Notes: a model not told the origin generated them from the sequence alone. Counted from the stretch's first letter, positions 33,567 to 41,764 are shown. The stretch is DNA of 64,000 nt from G958295645 sp965242735 (GCA_965242735.1 OZ251497.1:2108001-2172000), one strand, 5' to 3'. Program-made: numbers and translations.

Positions 33567-35040
33567 ACGGCGCGGCTCCCATGAGCGCGGCGGCCGCTCG
33601 TTCGGCGGCGGCGGCGGTCGTCGTGGCGTCGATGCCGAAGTACACGTTGAGCGCGACCAGCGCCCAGGTCGGCGCCAAGAGCGCGACGGGGGCCTCCCGC
33701 GTGTCGCGGCCGCCCGGGAAGTCGCGGAAGTACGCGGACTCGACCACGCGCCACACGTAGGCCAGCGCCATCGCCGACGTGACCAGCACGAGCACGGCGA
33801 CCGGCCACCATCCCCGCTCGAGGGCTGCCAGGATCAGATACCACTTGCTGACGAAGCCCACGGTCAGCGGCACGCCCACCAAGCTGAGTCCGCCCGCGAC
33901 GAACGCGGCCATGGTGGCCGGCATGCGCCGTCCCAGTCCGGCGAACGCGTCGACGTGCACGGAACCGACGCGGTACGCGACGCATCCCACCGCCATGAAG
34001 AGCGCGCCCTTCATCAGCGCATGATTGAACAGGTGCAGGATCGTCGCGGTCAGGCCCGTGACGGAGGCCAACGAGATGCCGAGAATCATGTAGCCGATCT
34101 GGGCCAGCGACGAATAGGCCAGCAACCGCTTGGCGTCCGTCTGAAGGACGGCGACGAGGGACATGCTGAAGATGGCGACCAGAGCCAAGGGCATCAGCAC
34201 GAGGTCGAGCTTCATCACGTCGTACGAGAACGCGGCGCCGAAGACCACGAGGAGGAACCGCAGCAGCATGTACACCGCCACCTTGGTGGCCGTCGCGGCC
34301 ATGAAGGCGGTCACGGCGGAAGGCGCGAAGGCGTACGCGTTCGGCAGCCACAAGTGCAGCGGGAACAGGGCGAGCTTGAGGAAGCATCCCACCGCGAGGA
34401 ACGCGTAGGCCACCTTGATGGTGCGCGTGTCCCCCACGGCCGGAAGCCGGTCGGCGAGGTCCGCCATGTTGAGCGTGCCGGTCATGGCGTACATCAGGCC
34501 GATGCCGACGACGATGAACGTCGCGCCGACCGAGCCCATGACGAGATAGCGGAAGGCGGCCGTCAGCGCGCGGCGGTCCTGCCCCAGCGCGATCAGCGCG
34601 TACGCGGAAAGCGAGGAAATCTCCAGGAACACGAACACGTTGAACGCGTCGCCCGTCGCGGCGATGCCGAGCAGCCCGGACAGGCACAGGAGAAACGCCG
34701 CGTAGAACAGCGCGATCCGCCCGGCCTCGACTTCTCTTCTCACGCTGGCGCGCGCGAAGAAGACGACCGCGGCCGCGACCAGGGACACGACCACGAGAAC
34801 CCAAGCGCCGACCTCGTCCACGAGATATTCGATGCCGTAGGGCGGGCGCCAGTCGCCGAGGTGGTACGACACGGGCCCCGACGCGTGCACGAGGGTCGCG
34901 AGCCGCAGAGCGACGCCCAGCGCCCACAAGCTGCCGAACGCCGCCATCGCCCACGCCGCGCGGGGGTTGCGCACCAAGACGCACAGCGGCGCCAGCGCCA
35001 GCGGCACGACGACCTGGAGAACCGGAAGGTGCTGCGTCAC
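33565..35040 (-). CDS. mrpD: MrpD-like Na+(K+)/H+ antiporter subunit D
   Basis: 491 residues, about 14 helices. DAFNVFVFLEISSLSAYALI, FLKLALFPLHLWLPNAYAFA (channel Lys), TKVAVYMLLRFLL, LQTDAKRLLAYSSLAQIGYM and LFNHALMKGALFMAVG match MrpD closely. Start GTG 35040 overlaps the mrpC stop (GTGA), the usual C-D arrangement. Confidence 0.95.
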   Translation of the reverse strand: MTQHLPVLQVVVPLALAPLCVLVRNPRAAWAMAAFGSLWALGVALRLATLVHASGPVSYHLGDWRPPYGIEYLVDEVGAWVLVVVSLVAAAVVFFARASVRREVEAGRIALFYAAFLLCLSGLLGIAATGDAFNVFVFLEISSLSAYALIALGQDRRALTAAFRYLVMGSVGATFIVVGIGLMYAMTGTLNMADLADRLPAVGDTRTIKVAYAFLAVGCFLKLALFPLHLWLPNAYAFAPSAVTAFMAATATKVAVYMLLRFLLVVFGAAFSYDVMKLDLVLMPLALVAIFSMSLVAVLQTDAKRLLAYSSLAQIGYMILGISLASVTGLTATILHLFNHALMKGALFMAVGCVAYRVGSVHVDAFAGLGRRMPATMAAFVAGGLSLVGVPLTVGFVSKWYLILAALERGWWPVAVLVLVTSAMALAYVWRVVESAYFRDFPGGRDTREAPVALLAPTWALVALNVYFGIDATTTAAAAERAAAALMGAAP

Positions 35041-35444
35041 CCTGCCAGCTCCGCGTCCATCGCGTTGATCTCGTCTTCCTCGATGGTCTGGTACGCTTCC
35101 TTGATGCGCACGGCCAGCGCCAGGCCCACCGAGGTCGTGGCGACGCCCACCACGATTGCGGTGAGGATGAGCACGTGCGGCAGCGGGTTGGAATAGACGA
35201 CACCCGGGACCGGCTCGCCGTGACCGCCGAGGATCGGGGCGGTTCCTCCCGCGATCTTGCCCATCGTGATGTACATGATGAAGACGGAGGTCTGAAACAC
35301 GCTCAGACCGATCAGCTTCTTGATCAGATTTCCGCGGGAGATGAGGATGTAGAAGCCCGTCATCATCAAGAAGAGGACGATCCAGTAGTTGTAGTTGGCC
35401 ACCACGCCGGCGACCCACCCGGAAGCGTCCTGGACGCCGCTCAC
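35037..35444 (-). CDS. mrpC: Mrp antiporter subunit C (NuoK-like)
   Basis: 135 residues with three helices; GFYILISRGNLIKKLIGLSV and HVLILTAIVVGVATTSVGLA are the NuoK/MrpC signatures including the buried acidic-to-polar positions. Start is GTG 35444. A duplicated copy of its first codons lies just upstream (35486 region), so the start region has been tandemly repeated. Confidence 0.93.
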   Translation of the reverse strand: MSGVQDASGWVAGVVANYNYWIVLFLMMTGFYILISRGNLIKKLIGLSVFQTSVFIMYITMGKIAGGTAPILGGHGEPVPGVVYSNPLPHVLILTAIVVGVATTSVGLALAVRIKEAYQTIEEDEINAMDAELAG

Positions 35445-35516
35445 GGGGCCCGTCGCCCCAGCTGGGAGTCGAGCGGTCGGGGCTGTTGGCCCCCGGAAGC
35501 GCCCTGGACGCCGCTC
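35420..35516. repeat. duplicated mrpC start region
   Basis: CGGAAGCG(T/C)CCTGGACGCCGCTCACGG occurs at 35420-35446 and again at 35486-35512, 66 bp apart. On the minus strand both read GTGAGCGGCGTCCAGG, so two start codons exist in the same frame, but the outer one ends at a TGA overlapping the inner GTG. Confidence 0.75.
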
Positions 35517-35940
35517 ACGGCGCCTGTTTCCTCCTGCCCGCGAAGACGTAGAAGGCGCTCGTCATGACGCCGAACACCGTGACGACCACGCCGGCCTCGA
35601 CGAGCAGGATGCCCAGATGCTGCCCCTTCTCCGGGTCCGAAGCGAGCACGTCGTAGCCGAGAAAGCTGCCGCCCAGCGCCATGCTCGCGAACCCCACGCC
35701 CGCGTAGAGGAGCAAGCCCAGCGCGGCGCAGGCCTGAACGAACGCGGGGGGCACGACGCGGCGCACGGCGTCCAGCCCGAAGACGAGCGAGAGCAGCACC
35801 AGCGCCGCCGTCAGAATCACGCCGGCCTGAAATCCTCCGCCGGGGCCGTAGTCGCCGTGGAAGTGGACGTAGAGGCCGAACACGACGATGAACGGGGCCA
35901 TCATCTTGGCCGCAATGCGCAGCACCAGATCCTCCCTCAT
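35515..35940 (-). CDS. mrpB: Mrp antiporter subunit B (MnhB domain)
   Basis: 141 residues, four helices; VFGLYVHFHGDYGPGGGFQA and GVILTAALVLLSLVFG are diagnostic of MnhB (the HGHxxPGGGFQ motif). ATG 35940 overlaps the DUF4040 stop (ATGA). Confidence 0.95.
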   Translation of the reverse strand: MREDLVLRIAAKMMAPFIVVFGLYVHFHGDYGPGGGFQAGVILTAALVLLSLVFGLDAVRRVVPPAFVQACAALGLLLYAGVGFASMALGGSFLGYDVLASDPEKGQHLGILLVEAGVVVTVFGVMTSAFYVFAGRRKQAP

Positions 35941-36473
35941 CCGGCGTCCTCCCTCATTCGGCGCCCCAGGAGGATCAGCACGCCCACCACGGCGGTGAAC
36001 ACGACCGCGACTTCGCCCATCGTGTCGTAGCCCCGGTACGACGCCAGCACGGCCGTCACGATGTTGGGCACGCCGATCTCGTGGCCGCTTTCCAGCAAGT
36101 AGTGGTCGGCGACGGGCCCGTGCACGGGATTGGACGGGTCGCCGTAGGGAGGCAGATCGATGGTCCCCCAGGCAAGCACGGCGCCCGTCAGCGTCACGAC
36201 CGCCAGGGGGAGCAGCGCAGGGCGGACCGGCTTCTTCTCGCGGTGTCCGACCAGCGCCAACGCGGCCAGGAACAAGATCGTGGAGATTCCGGCGCCGACC
36301 GCGGCCTCGGTGAACGCGACGTCCACCGCGTCCATCACGGTGAAGAGGCCCGCGCACAGCAACGAGTAGATCCCGGCGAGCATCACGGCCGTGAACAGAT
36401 TGCGCATCCTTGCCAAGGCCACGCCCGCCACGGCCAGGAGGGCGAGCAGGACGACATCGGCTACGGTTTCGAT
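35937..36473 (-). CDS. DUF4040/MrpB-like subunit, equivalent of the MrpA C-terminus
   Basis: 178 residues. ARMRNLFTAVMLAGIYSLLC and DVAFTEAAVGAGISTILFLA are the conserved DUF4040 block, which in other Mrp systems is fused to MrpA. A C-terminal MnhB-like part has YDTMGEVAVVFTAVVGVLIL. No ATG, GTG or TTG occurs before the first helix in frame. ATC 36473 is preceded by GGAGG with a 6-nt gap, so initiation at AUC is likely. It overlaps mrpG by 13 bp and mrpB by 4 bp. Confidence 0.85.
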   Translation of the reverse strand: METVADVVLLALLAVAGVALARMRNLFTAVMLAGIYSLLCAGLFTVMDAVDVAFTEAAVGAGISTILFLAALALVGHREKKPVRPALLPLAVVTLTGAVLAWGTIDLPPYGDPSNPVHGPVADHYLLESGHEIGVPNIVTAVLASYRGYDTMGEVAVVFTAVVGVLILLGRRMREDAG

Positions 36474-36871
36474 GGCGCACCTCCGTTCGCGGGGCGCGCC
36501 GGAGGCTCCGCCGCGGCGGCGACCATGCCCGCGGGACGTGCCGAACCCCGGGCCGCGACGGCCGAGGGCGGCTTCGACCCTTCGCTTGCGCGGCCGTGGA
36601 GGATCGTTCGCGCCAAGGCGTGCGTGGCCACCGGACTCGTGAACCACAGGAACAGGATCACCAGCACGAGCCGGACGGTCACCAACCCGAGCTCGACCTG
36701 AAAGCACAAGCCGGCCAAGACCAGGCCCGCGCCCATCGTGTCGGTCATGCCGGCCGCATGCATCCGCGCGAACACGTCCGGCAGACGCAAGATTCCGACG
36801 GCCCCGACGAACAGGAAGAACGTGCCGGCCGCGATCAGCGCCCAGCTCGCCACGGTCGCGAGGGCGTCCAT
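36461..36871 (-). CDS. mrpG: Mrp antiporter subunit G
   Basis: 136 residues; VGAVGILRLPDVFARMHAAG and DTMGAGLVLAGLCFQ form the MnhG signature. Three membrane helices and an Ala/Pro/Ser-rich cytoplasmic tail of about 35 residues, longer than usual. ATG 36871 overlaps the mrpF stop (TGATG). Confidence 0.94.
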   Translation of the reverse strand: MDALATVASWALIAAGTFFLFVGAVGILRLPDVFARMHAAGMTDTMGAGLVLAGLCFQVELGLVTVRLVLVILFLWFTSPVATHALARTILHGRASEGSKPPSAVAARGSARPAGMVAAAAEPPARPANGGAPSKP

Positions 36872-37230
36872 CAGGAGCCGCCGTCCTCGTTCTCGTGCGC
36901 AGCGCTCGCTGCATCGGAGGCCGGGACCGCCGCGCTTGCGGGCAGGGACTCCGCGGGGCCGGCGGGACGCGAGGCGGATCCCAGGCGCCCGTGCTCGAAG
37001 TACTTCAGGACGGCGATCGTGCCGATGAAGTTGATGAGCGCGTAGACGAGCGACAGGTCCAGGAACTCCGGGCGTCCCGCCAAGAAGCCCAGCAGCGCGA
37101 TCAGCAGGACCGTCTTGGTGCCGAAGTTGTTCAGCGCCAAGACGCGGTCGTACGCCGTCGGGCCGAGGAGGGCGCGGCACATGACGAGCCCCATGGCGAC
37201 CAGCAAGGCGGCCGTGGCCAGGAGGAACAC
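36871..37230 (-). CDS. mrpF: Mrp antiporter subunit F
   Basis: 119 residues; LLGPTAYDRVLALNNFGTKT and EFLDLSLVYALINFIGTIAV match MnhF (three helices, RxxxGPTxxDRVLA). The tail after YFEHGRLG is Ala/Ser/Pro-rich and lies outside the family domain. GTG start at 37230, 3 nt after the mrpE stop. Confidence 0.94.
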   Translation of the reverse strand: MFLLATAALLVAMGLVMCRALLGPTAYDRVLALNNFGTKTVLLIALLGFLAGRPEFLDLSLVYALINFIGTIAVLKYFEHGRLGSASRPAGPAESLPASAAVPASDAASAAHENEDGGS

Positions 37231-37233
37231 GGG

Positions 37234-37710
37234 CTAGGCCGTCCGCTCCAGCGCGGAGACGCGCCGGTTCATTTCGTTGTCCTCCGAGCCGTCGACGTGC
37301 GCGGCGTCGAGCGCGTGCACTTCGAAGTCGTCGCCCACGATGCCGGTCGTGATCGTCCCCGGGGTGAGCGTGATCGAATTGGCGTGGACGAAGCGGCCGA
37401 GGTCCGACCGCTGCGAGGAGCGGAAGTGCACGATCCCCGGCTCGATCTTCAGGCGCCTGCCCAGGATGACGCGCGCAACGCGGACGTTCGACTTGAGGAT
37501 CTCCCACGCCAGCCAAGGCAGGTACGCCGCGAGCCGTCCGGCCAGGTGCACGGGGAAGGACTCGGCGTCCAGGATGCGCATGCGCGCAACCAGCCAGACG
37601 GCCGCGGAGCAGGTCCCCGCCCCGAAGGCCAAGAAGAGCGGCGTCGGGTGCCCCGACAGGAGCAGCCACAAGCCGTACAAGACGATCCAAAGCCCGGCGA
37701 GTCGGATCAA
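37234..37710 (-). CDS. mrpE: Mrp antiporter subunit E
   Basis: 158 residues; two N-terminal helices, then YLPWLAWEILKSNVRVARVI and SITLTPGTITTGIVGDDFEV, the MnhE signature, ending with the family's HALD-like segment. TTG 37710 is the only start near the first helix. First gene of the Mrp operon. Confidence 0.93.
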   Translation of the reverse strand: MIRLAGLWIVLYGLWLLLSGHPTPLFLAFGAGTCSAAVWLVARMRILDAESFPVHLAGRLAAYLPWLAWEILKSNVRVARVILGRRLKIEPGIVHFRSSQRSDLGRFVHANSITLTPGTITTGIVGDDFEVHALDAAHVDGSEDNEMNRRVSALERTA

Positions 37711-37833
37711 AGGCTTGCGGACCTCCGGGCTGCGGCTTCGTTCGCCTCGCGACGACGTCGCCAGGAAACTGTCGGCGCGCGCCCCCGCCCTGCCCCGCGC
37801 CGAACCCGCGCACGCGCCGCGACGGCGGTCAAT

Positions 37834-38457
37834 CTACCAGTTGGACTGGGCGCCGTCCACAATCTCCTGAACCAGCAGTTCGATGGCCTCGGCGCGCCCG
37901 GCCTCCTCGGTCTCGCTGGCCTCCAGGAACTGGCCCCTGGCCAGCAACTGGGACGACTCCCACAGGATCGCGTACTCCTGCCGGTCCAGGACCTCGACCT
38001 GGACGACCAGCACGACTTCGCGCTGCAGGACCTGAATCCCCCCTTCGCCGGCGCCGGCTTGGCCCCGGCCCGTCTGCCGGTACAGCGGCGCCGTCAGCTC
38101 GTAGCGCAAGATGCGGCCGGAGAGGACGGCGTCCGCGTCGGCCTCGCCGGCCGGGTTGAGTCCCAAGGAGCGCGGCACTTGGCGAAGGAGCGCCTCGTGC
38201 ACCTCCTGCGTCAGTTCGAAGCGATTGGTCTCGTTCTCGAAGGGCAGCACGGCGATCGTGCGAACGTGCTCCGGAAAGCCCGCCCCCGACCGGAACGAGT
38301 AGTTGCAGCCCACCGTCGCGATGATGGCGGCCAGAACCGCGAGCCGAAGCCCGGCGGCGGGATGGCGACGGCGGCGGTCCCGGACCGCGAAGGCCCATCG
38401 CGGCAGGCGCACCCGCACGCGGCGTCGGCGCCGGACCGAATGCGCGTCAGGGTTCAT
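37834..38457 (-). CDS. lptE: LptE-like LPS-assembly lipoprotein
   Basis: 207 residues: a very Arg-rich N-terminus of about 40 residues, a hydrophobic segment with lipobox-like ATVGC, then YSFRSGAGFPEHVRTIAVLP and FENETNRFELTQEVHEALLR, the conserved opening of LptE-family proteins that form the plug of the LptD barrel. Start ATG 38457 lies inside the end of the upstream gene. The Arg-rich leader is unusual; an internal start is possible but none is better placed. Confidence 0.82.
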   Translation of the reverse strand: MNPDAHSVRRRRRVRVRLPRWAFAVRDRRRRHPAAGLRLAVLAAIIATVGCNYSFRSGAGFPEHVRTIAVLPFENETNRFELTQEVHEALLRQVPRSLGLNPAGEADADAVLSGRILRYELTAPLYRQTGRGQAGAGEGGIQVLQREVVLVVQVEVLDRQEYAILWESSQLLARGQFLEASETEEAGRAEAIELLVQEIVDGAQSNW

Positions 38458-39091
38458 GGAACTCCCATATGTCCGGAGGAAAGGCGTCCACCCATTCCAG
38501 CGACTCCAGCTCGAGCCGCAGCTCGCGAAAGCCCGAATAGTGGCGATAGACGGCCTCCGAGGGAAAGATCGCATCGGGGGCGGGCGGCTCGACTTCGACC
38601 TGCTCCACGGTCCGCCCTCCCTGGAGCCGGGCGGCCGCCACGATCAGACCCTCGCGAAGTTCGTAGCGCAGGTCCCCGCCCAAGCTCAACCGGTACTCGA
38701 GCTCGACGCCGCCGCCGGACCGCCGGCCGCGGACGTAGGAGGCGCGGTCGCCGGGACGAAACACGCCCAGGGCCGCCCAGAACAAGGCCGGCGGAGGGAC
38801 GAGCTCGGCCGGCACGGCGCCGGGCGCGCGCACCTCGTCGCCCACCACGGCCGCGACCACGGCCGCTTCCCCGTTGTCGAGAAAGAGGTCGAGGCGTGCC
38901 CGGTACGGCGGTTCGACCCGGGCGACGCCGCTGCCCCGGCCCCTGAAGCCGGGTTCGCGGGCGGACCAGCGAAAGATCAAGCGGGCCGGTTGTCCGGGGC
39001 GGGTGCTGTGCTCCGCGACCAGCGCCTCCTGGCGGGTGACCGGGGCGGGCCCACCTCCGTCGGAGCGACCCGCGCAGGCCCACGCGGTCAC
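38447..39091 (-). CDS. exported hypothetical protein (possible lipoprotein) upstream of lptE
   Basis: About 214 residues. The N-terminus reads LAAACVTAWACAG, a lipobox-like end of a signal peptide. No ATG is available: GTG 39091 is used here, and CTG 39106 with AGGGAGG at 39117-39123 is an attractive alternative. The body has alternating strands (ELEYRLSLGGDLRYELREG, PPAPDAIFPSEAVYRHYSGF) somewhat like DUF3108/LolA-type folds, but I do not recognise a family. It overlaps lptE by 11 bp and diverges from lpxH. Confidence 0.6.
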   Translation of the reverse strand: MTAWACAGRSDGGGPAPVTRQEALVAEHSTRPGQPARLIFRWSAREPGFRGRGSGVARVEPPYRARLDLFLDNGEAAVVAAVVGDEVRAPGAVPAELVPPPALFWAALGVFRPGDRASYVRGRRSGGGVELEYRLSLGGDLRYELREGLIVAAARLQGGRTVEQVEVEPPAPDAIFPSEAVYRHYSGFRELRLELESLEWVDAFPPDIWEFHEP

Positions 39092-39144
39092 GCAGGCCGC
39101 CGCCAGGGCCGCCGTCCTCCCTGCCGCCGCCGCGCGTTCTCGCC

Positions 39145-39150
39145 TAGATT
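39145..39150 (+). promoter_or_regulatory. -10 element of lpxH, leaderless start
   Basis: TAGATT at 39145-39150 ends 7 nt before the lpxH ATG, so transcription would begin at about the start codon. No Shine-Dalgarno precedes the ATG. Confidence 0.4.
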
Positions 39151-39157
39151 GGCCGCC

Positions 39158-39892
39158 ATGCCGAAGCCCCTCTTCCTCGTGTCCGACGTCCATCTGGGCG
39201 CGGTGCCCGAGGAGACGGAGGCCGCCTTTCGCCGCTGGCTGCGTCATGCGGCCGAATCGGCGAGCCGCCTGGTGATCAACGGCGACCTCTTCGACTTCTG
39301 GTTCGAATACCGGCGCGTCGTGCCCGGCGAGCACGTGCGCGTGCTGGCCCTGCTGGCGGACGTGGCGGAAGCGGGCGTTCCGGTCATGCTGATCGGCGGC
39401 AATCACGACTGGTGGGGCGGCGACTTCATGCGGCGCCGGCTGGGCGTGGACTTTCGCCGCGAGCCGGTGCGGCTGTCGCACGCGGGCAAGTCGATCCTGG
39501 TCGCCCACGGCGACGGCGTCGGACGGGGCGATCTGGGCTACCGGGCGCTGAAGCTGGCCTTGCGGAGCCGCGCCAGCCAGTGGGCGTTCCGCTGGCTTCA
39601 TCCCGATTTGGGCGCGTGGGTGGCCGACCGGGTCTCCAGCACGCGGGCCGAGGCGGAGCGCCCGCCGAAGCGAGGTCCGAGAAGGGCGGCGCAGCTGACG
39701 CGGTGGGCGCGCGAGGAGCTTGTCCGGGACCGGTCCCTCGACATCGTCGCGCTCGGCCATGTGCACCAGCCCTTGCTCGTCGAGGCGGAGCCCGGCCGGT
39801 ACTACGTCAATTCGGGCGACTGGGTCCGTCATCGAACCTACGTCGAAATCGGCACGTCCGGCGAGCCGCGGCTTCACGAATGGACGAGGTGA
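39158..39892 (+). CDS. lpxH: UDP-2,3-diacylglucosamine diphosphatase (LpxH-like)
   Basis: 244 residues of calcineurin-like phosphoesterase with all metal motifs: SDVHLG, NGDLFDFWFEYRR, GGNHDWW, VAHGDGVG and LGHVHQP. LpxH cleaves UDP-diacylglucosamine to lipid X in lipid A synthesis; the FDFWFEY segment supports LpxH rather than a general phosphoesterase. Plus-strand gene between two minus-strand envelope genes. Confidence 0.92.
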   Translation: MPKPLFLVSDVHLGAVPEETEAAFRRWLRHAAESASRLVINGDLFDFWFEYRRVVPGEHVRVLALLADVAEAGVPVMLIGGNHDWWGGDFMRRRLGVDFRREPVRLSHAGKSILVAHGDGVGRGDLGYRALKLALRSRASQWAFRWLHPDLGAWVADRVSSTRAEAERPPKRGPRRAAQLTRWAREELVRDRSLDIVALGHVHQPLLVEAEPGRYYVNSGDWVRHRTYVEIGTSGEPRLHEWTR

Positions 39893-39894
39893 CG

Positions 39895-40590
39895 TCAACC
39901 GACGGGAATGCGCAGGCCGACGACGACCCCGGCGCCGCCGGGCCCCGGTTCCACCAACGGCTCCGGGTAGTCCTGAAGGTGGGCGGACACGAAGGCGTCC
40001 ACGCCGGACACGAGCAAGGTGAAGATCGCCGCCGCCAGCCAGTCCTCGCGCTGCTCCTCCCTGGCGGCGACGAGGCCCCGGTCGCGCAAGATGCCCTCGT
40101 CCGCTTCGAGCGCCGCTTCGATATCGGCCGGATCGACGACGCCCTGCGTCTCGAGCTGGGCGGTGGCCGCCTCCTCCGACGACGCCAGAATCCGGCGCGC
40201 CGAGCCCAGCCGGCGGATCGTCTTGAAGAGCATCCAGCCGGAAAGCGACTCGACGGCAAAGTAGAAGGCGCCCCGGGCGTGCGCTCCGGAGACCGTGTGG
40301 CCCCAGCCGGGCACGAGCGCACCCCGCAGGAACGCCCCGGCCGGGCTGGGCCCGCGCGCCGCCGAATCGGGCACGGCTTGCGCCGCGTCCGTTGGATTCG
40401 CGGCGTCCTGGGCGCCGACGGGCTGGGGGAGCCCGGCAACCAACGCCGCGGCCGCGAGCACGGACGCCGCCATGAGCACGGACGCTCCCACTAGCGAGGG
40501 TGCCCACCGAGGGCCGCGCCGGACCGGCGCGCCTTCAGCAGCCGGGCCGGCCGCCGGTCTCACGCCGGGCCGCCCTGGCCGCCCCGTCAC
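39895..40590 (-). CDS. DUF5683 family exported protein
   Basis: About 231 residues. LRGALVPGWGHTVSGAHARG is the conserved PGWGQ-type signature of DUF5683, followed by a membrane hairpin and a second hydrophobic segment near the end. A signal-like segment (ASVLMAASVLAAAALVAGLP) precedes it. The start is unclear because the 5' region overlaps a 60-bp tandem repeat: GTGs at 40650, 40590 and 40491 and ATG 40473 are all in frame; 40590 keeps the basic residues before the signal. Unknown function. Confidence 0.75.
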   Translation of the reverse strand: MTGRPGRPGVRPAAGPAAEGAPVRRGPRWAPSLVGASVLMAASVLAAAALVAGLPQPVGAQDAANPTDAAQAVPDSAARGPSPAGAFLRGALVPGWGHTVSGAHARGAFYFAVESLSGWMLFKTIRRLGSARRILASSEEAATAQLETQGVVDPADIEAALEADEGILRDRGLVAAREEQREDWLAAAIFTLLVSGVDAFVSAHLQDYPEPLVEPGPGGAGVVVGLRIPVG

Positions 40591-40746
40591 TGCCCGTCCT
40601 CCCGCGGCACCAGCACGCCGAGAGAACAGCCGCCCTTGCCGCCCGGTCACTGCCCGTCCGCCCGCGGCACGAGCACGCCGAGAGCGGGGCCGCCCTTGCC
40701 GCCCAGGGTCACTGCCCGTCCTCCCGCGGCACCAGCACGCCGAGAG
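40579..40746. repeat. tandem repeat of the 3' end of the lipid-kinase gene
   Basis: Three copies of GTCACTGCCCGTCCTCCCGC through CACGCCGAGAG at 40586, 40646 and 40708 (period 60-62 bp). The right-most copy is the real gene end (minus strand, LGVLVPREDGQ-stop). The other two repeat that end, stop codon included, into the start region of the DUF5683 gene. Confidence 0.85.
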
Positions 40747-41644
40747 CCCCCGGCGCCACCTTCACTCGCAGCTCCTTCGCGGGCTCGGGCAGCAGCTCTC
40801 CGTCGGCTTCGAACCAAATCGGCTCTTCGCCGGAGGTCCGAATCACCGCGCTCTCCAAGCGGCGCATGACCACATGCTTCGACTGGGCATGGTTTCCCCG
40901 AATTGCCTTGATCGCCAGCGGCGCCACCTGGGCCAGCCTCAGGGCGCGCACGTGGCAGAGGTCGATCAAGCCGTCGGCAGGCTCGGCCTCCGGATTAATC
41001 ATAAAGCCCCCGCCGATGGACCGGCCGCACGTGAAGGCGGCGAGGGTCACCGGCCCCGAAATCGCCTCGCCGTCCATGTGGATCGCCGCCTTGGGCGCGC
41101 GGTAGCGGACGACCGCGCTCGCAAACGCCGCCATGTACTGCGCGAGCCCTCTCAACCTCGAGAACTTGGCCCGCTGGCGCAGCACGGCCACGTCCACGCC
41201 GAAGCCCAGCAAATTGACGAAGAAGCGGTCGCCCCCGTCCCAGGCCGCTCGCCCCACGTCGAAGCGCTCGACCACGCCGCAGGCCGCCACGCGGGCGGAC
41301 GCCGCCGGGTCTCGAGACGCGCGGGCCGTGCGGGCAAAGTCGTTGCCCGTGCCCACGGGGTGGACGGCCACCGCCGGCCCCGGCGCCCCGCCCGGCCCTT
41401 GGCGCAACAGTCCGTTGGCGAGCTCGTGCACCGTGCCGTCGCCGCCCGCCACAAGGATGCGGGTCGTCCCCTGACGCGCCAGCCGGGCCCCGAGCTCCGT
41501 GGCGTCGCCCGGACCGGACGTTCGCCAAACCTGCCTGCGCGCTCCGATCCGATCGAGCGCCGCGGCCACCTCGGCCCCTGCCTTGGCGCCGCGGCCATTG
41601 CCCGCGGCCGGGTTGACGACCACGTGAATCGTCGGCGCGCTCAC
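40709..41644 (-). CDS. diacylglycerol/lipid kinase family protein (DagK/YegS-like)
   Basis: 311 residues with the DAGK catalytic domain: VVVNPAAGNGRGAK at the N-terminus, VAGGDGTVHELANGLL, HPVGTGNDFARTA and a C-terminal beta domain with EADGELL. Phosphorylates diacylglycerol, sphingoid base or a related lipid with ATP; the substrate cannot be told from sequence. Start GTG 41644. The 3' end is triplicated downstream. Confidence 0.92.
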   Translation of the reverse strand: MSAPTIHVVVNPAAGNGRGAKAGAEVAAALDRIGARRQVWRTSGPGDATELGARLARQGTTRILVAGGDGTVHELANGLLRQGPGGAPGPAVAVHPVGTGNDFARTARASRDPAASARVAACGVVERFDVGRAAWDGGDRFFVNLLGFGVDVAVLRQRAKFSRLRGLAQYMAAFASAVVRYRAPKAAIHMDGEAISGPVTLAAFTCGRSIGGGFMINPEAEPADGLIDLCHVRALRLAQVAPLAIKAIRGNHAQSKHVVMRRLESAVIRTSGEEPIWFEADGELLPEPAKELRVKVAPGALGVLVPREDGQ

Positions 41645-41667
41645 GGCGCCCGCGTCCGCTCGCCGGC

Positions 41668-41764
41668 TGGCGGGGGCGTGTGGGAATCGAACCCACCCAC
41701 CCGGGTCTTAGCCAGGCGCACTGGTTTTGAAGACCAGACGGAACACCAGTCCCGATCCGCCCCC
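41668..41764 (-). tRNA. selC: tRNA-Sec(UCA)
   Basis: 97 nt on the minus strand with anticodon arm CTGGT-CTTCAAA-ACCAG (anticodon TCA), a long variable arm, T arm GTGGG-TTCGATT-CCCAC, acceptor GGGGGCG/CGCCCCC, discriminator G and an encoded CCA, as in other bacterial selC genes. The eighth acceptor pair is a G/A mismatch. It implies a selenocysteine system elsewhere in the genome; no selenoprotein is recognised in this window. Confidence 0.93.

Noticed and set aside
40579..40746. CRISPR-like array
   Set aside because: Three adjacent copies of a gene end with 20-bp near-identical linkers, not spacers.
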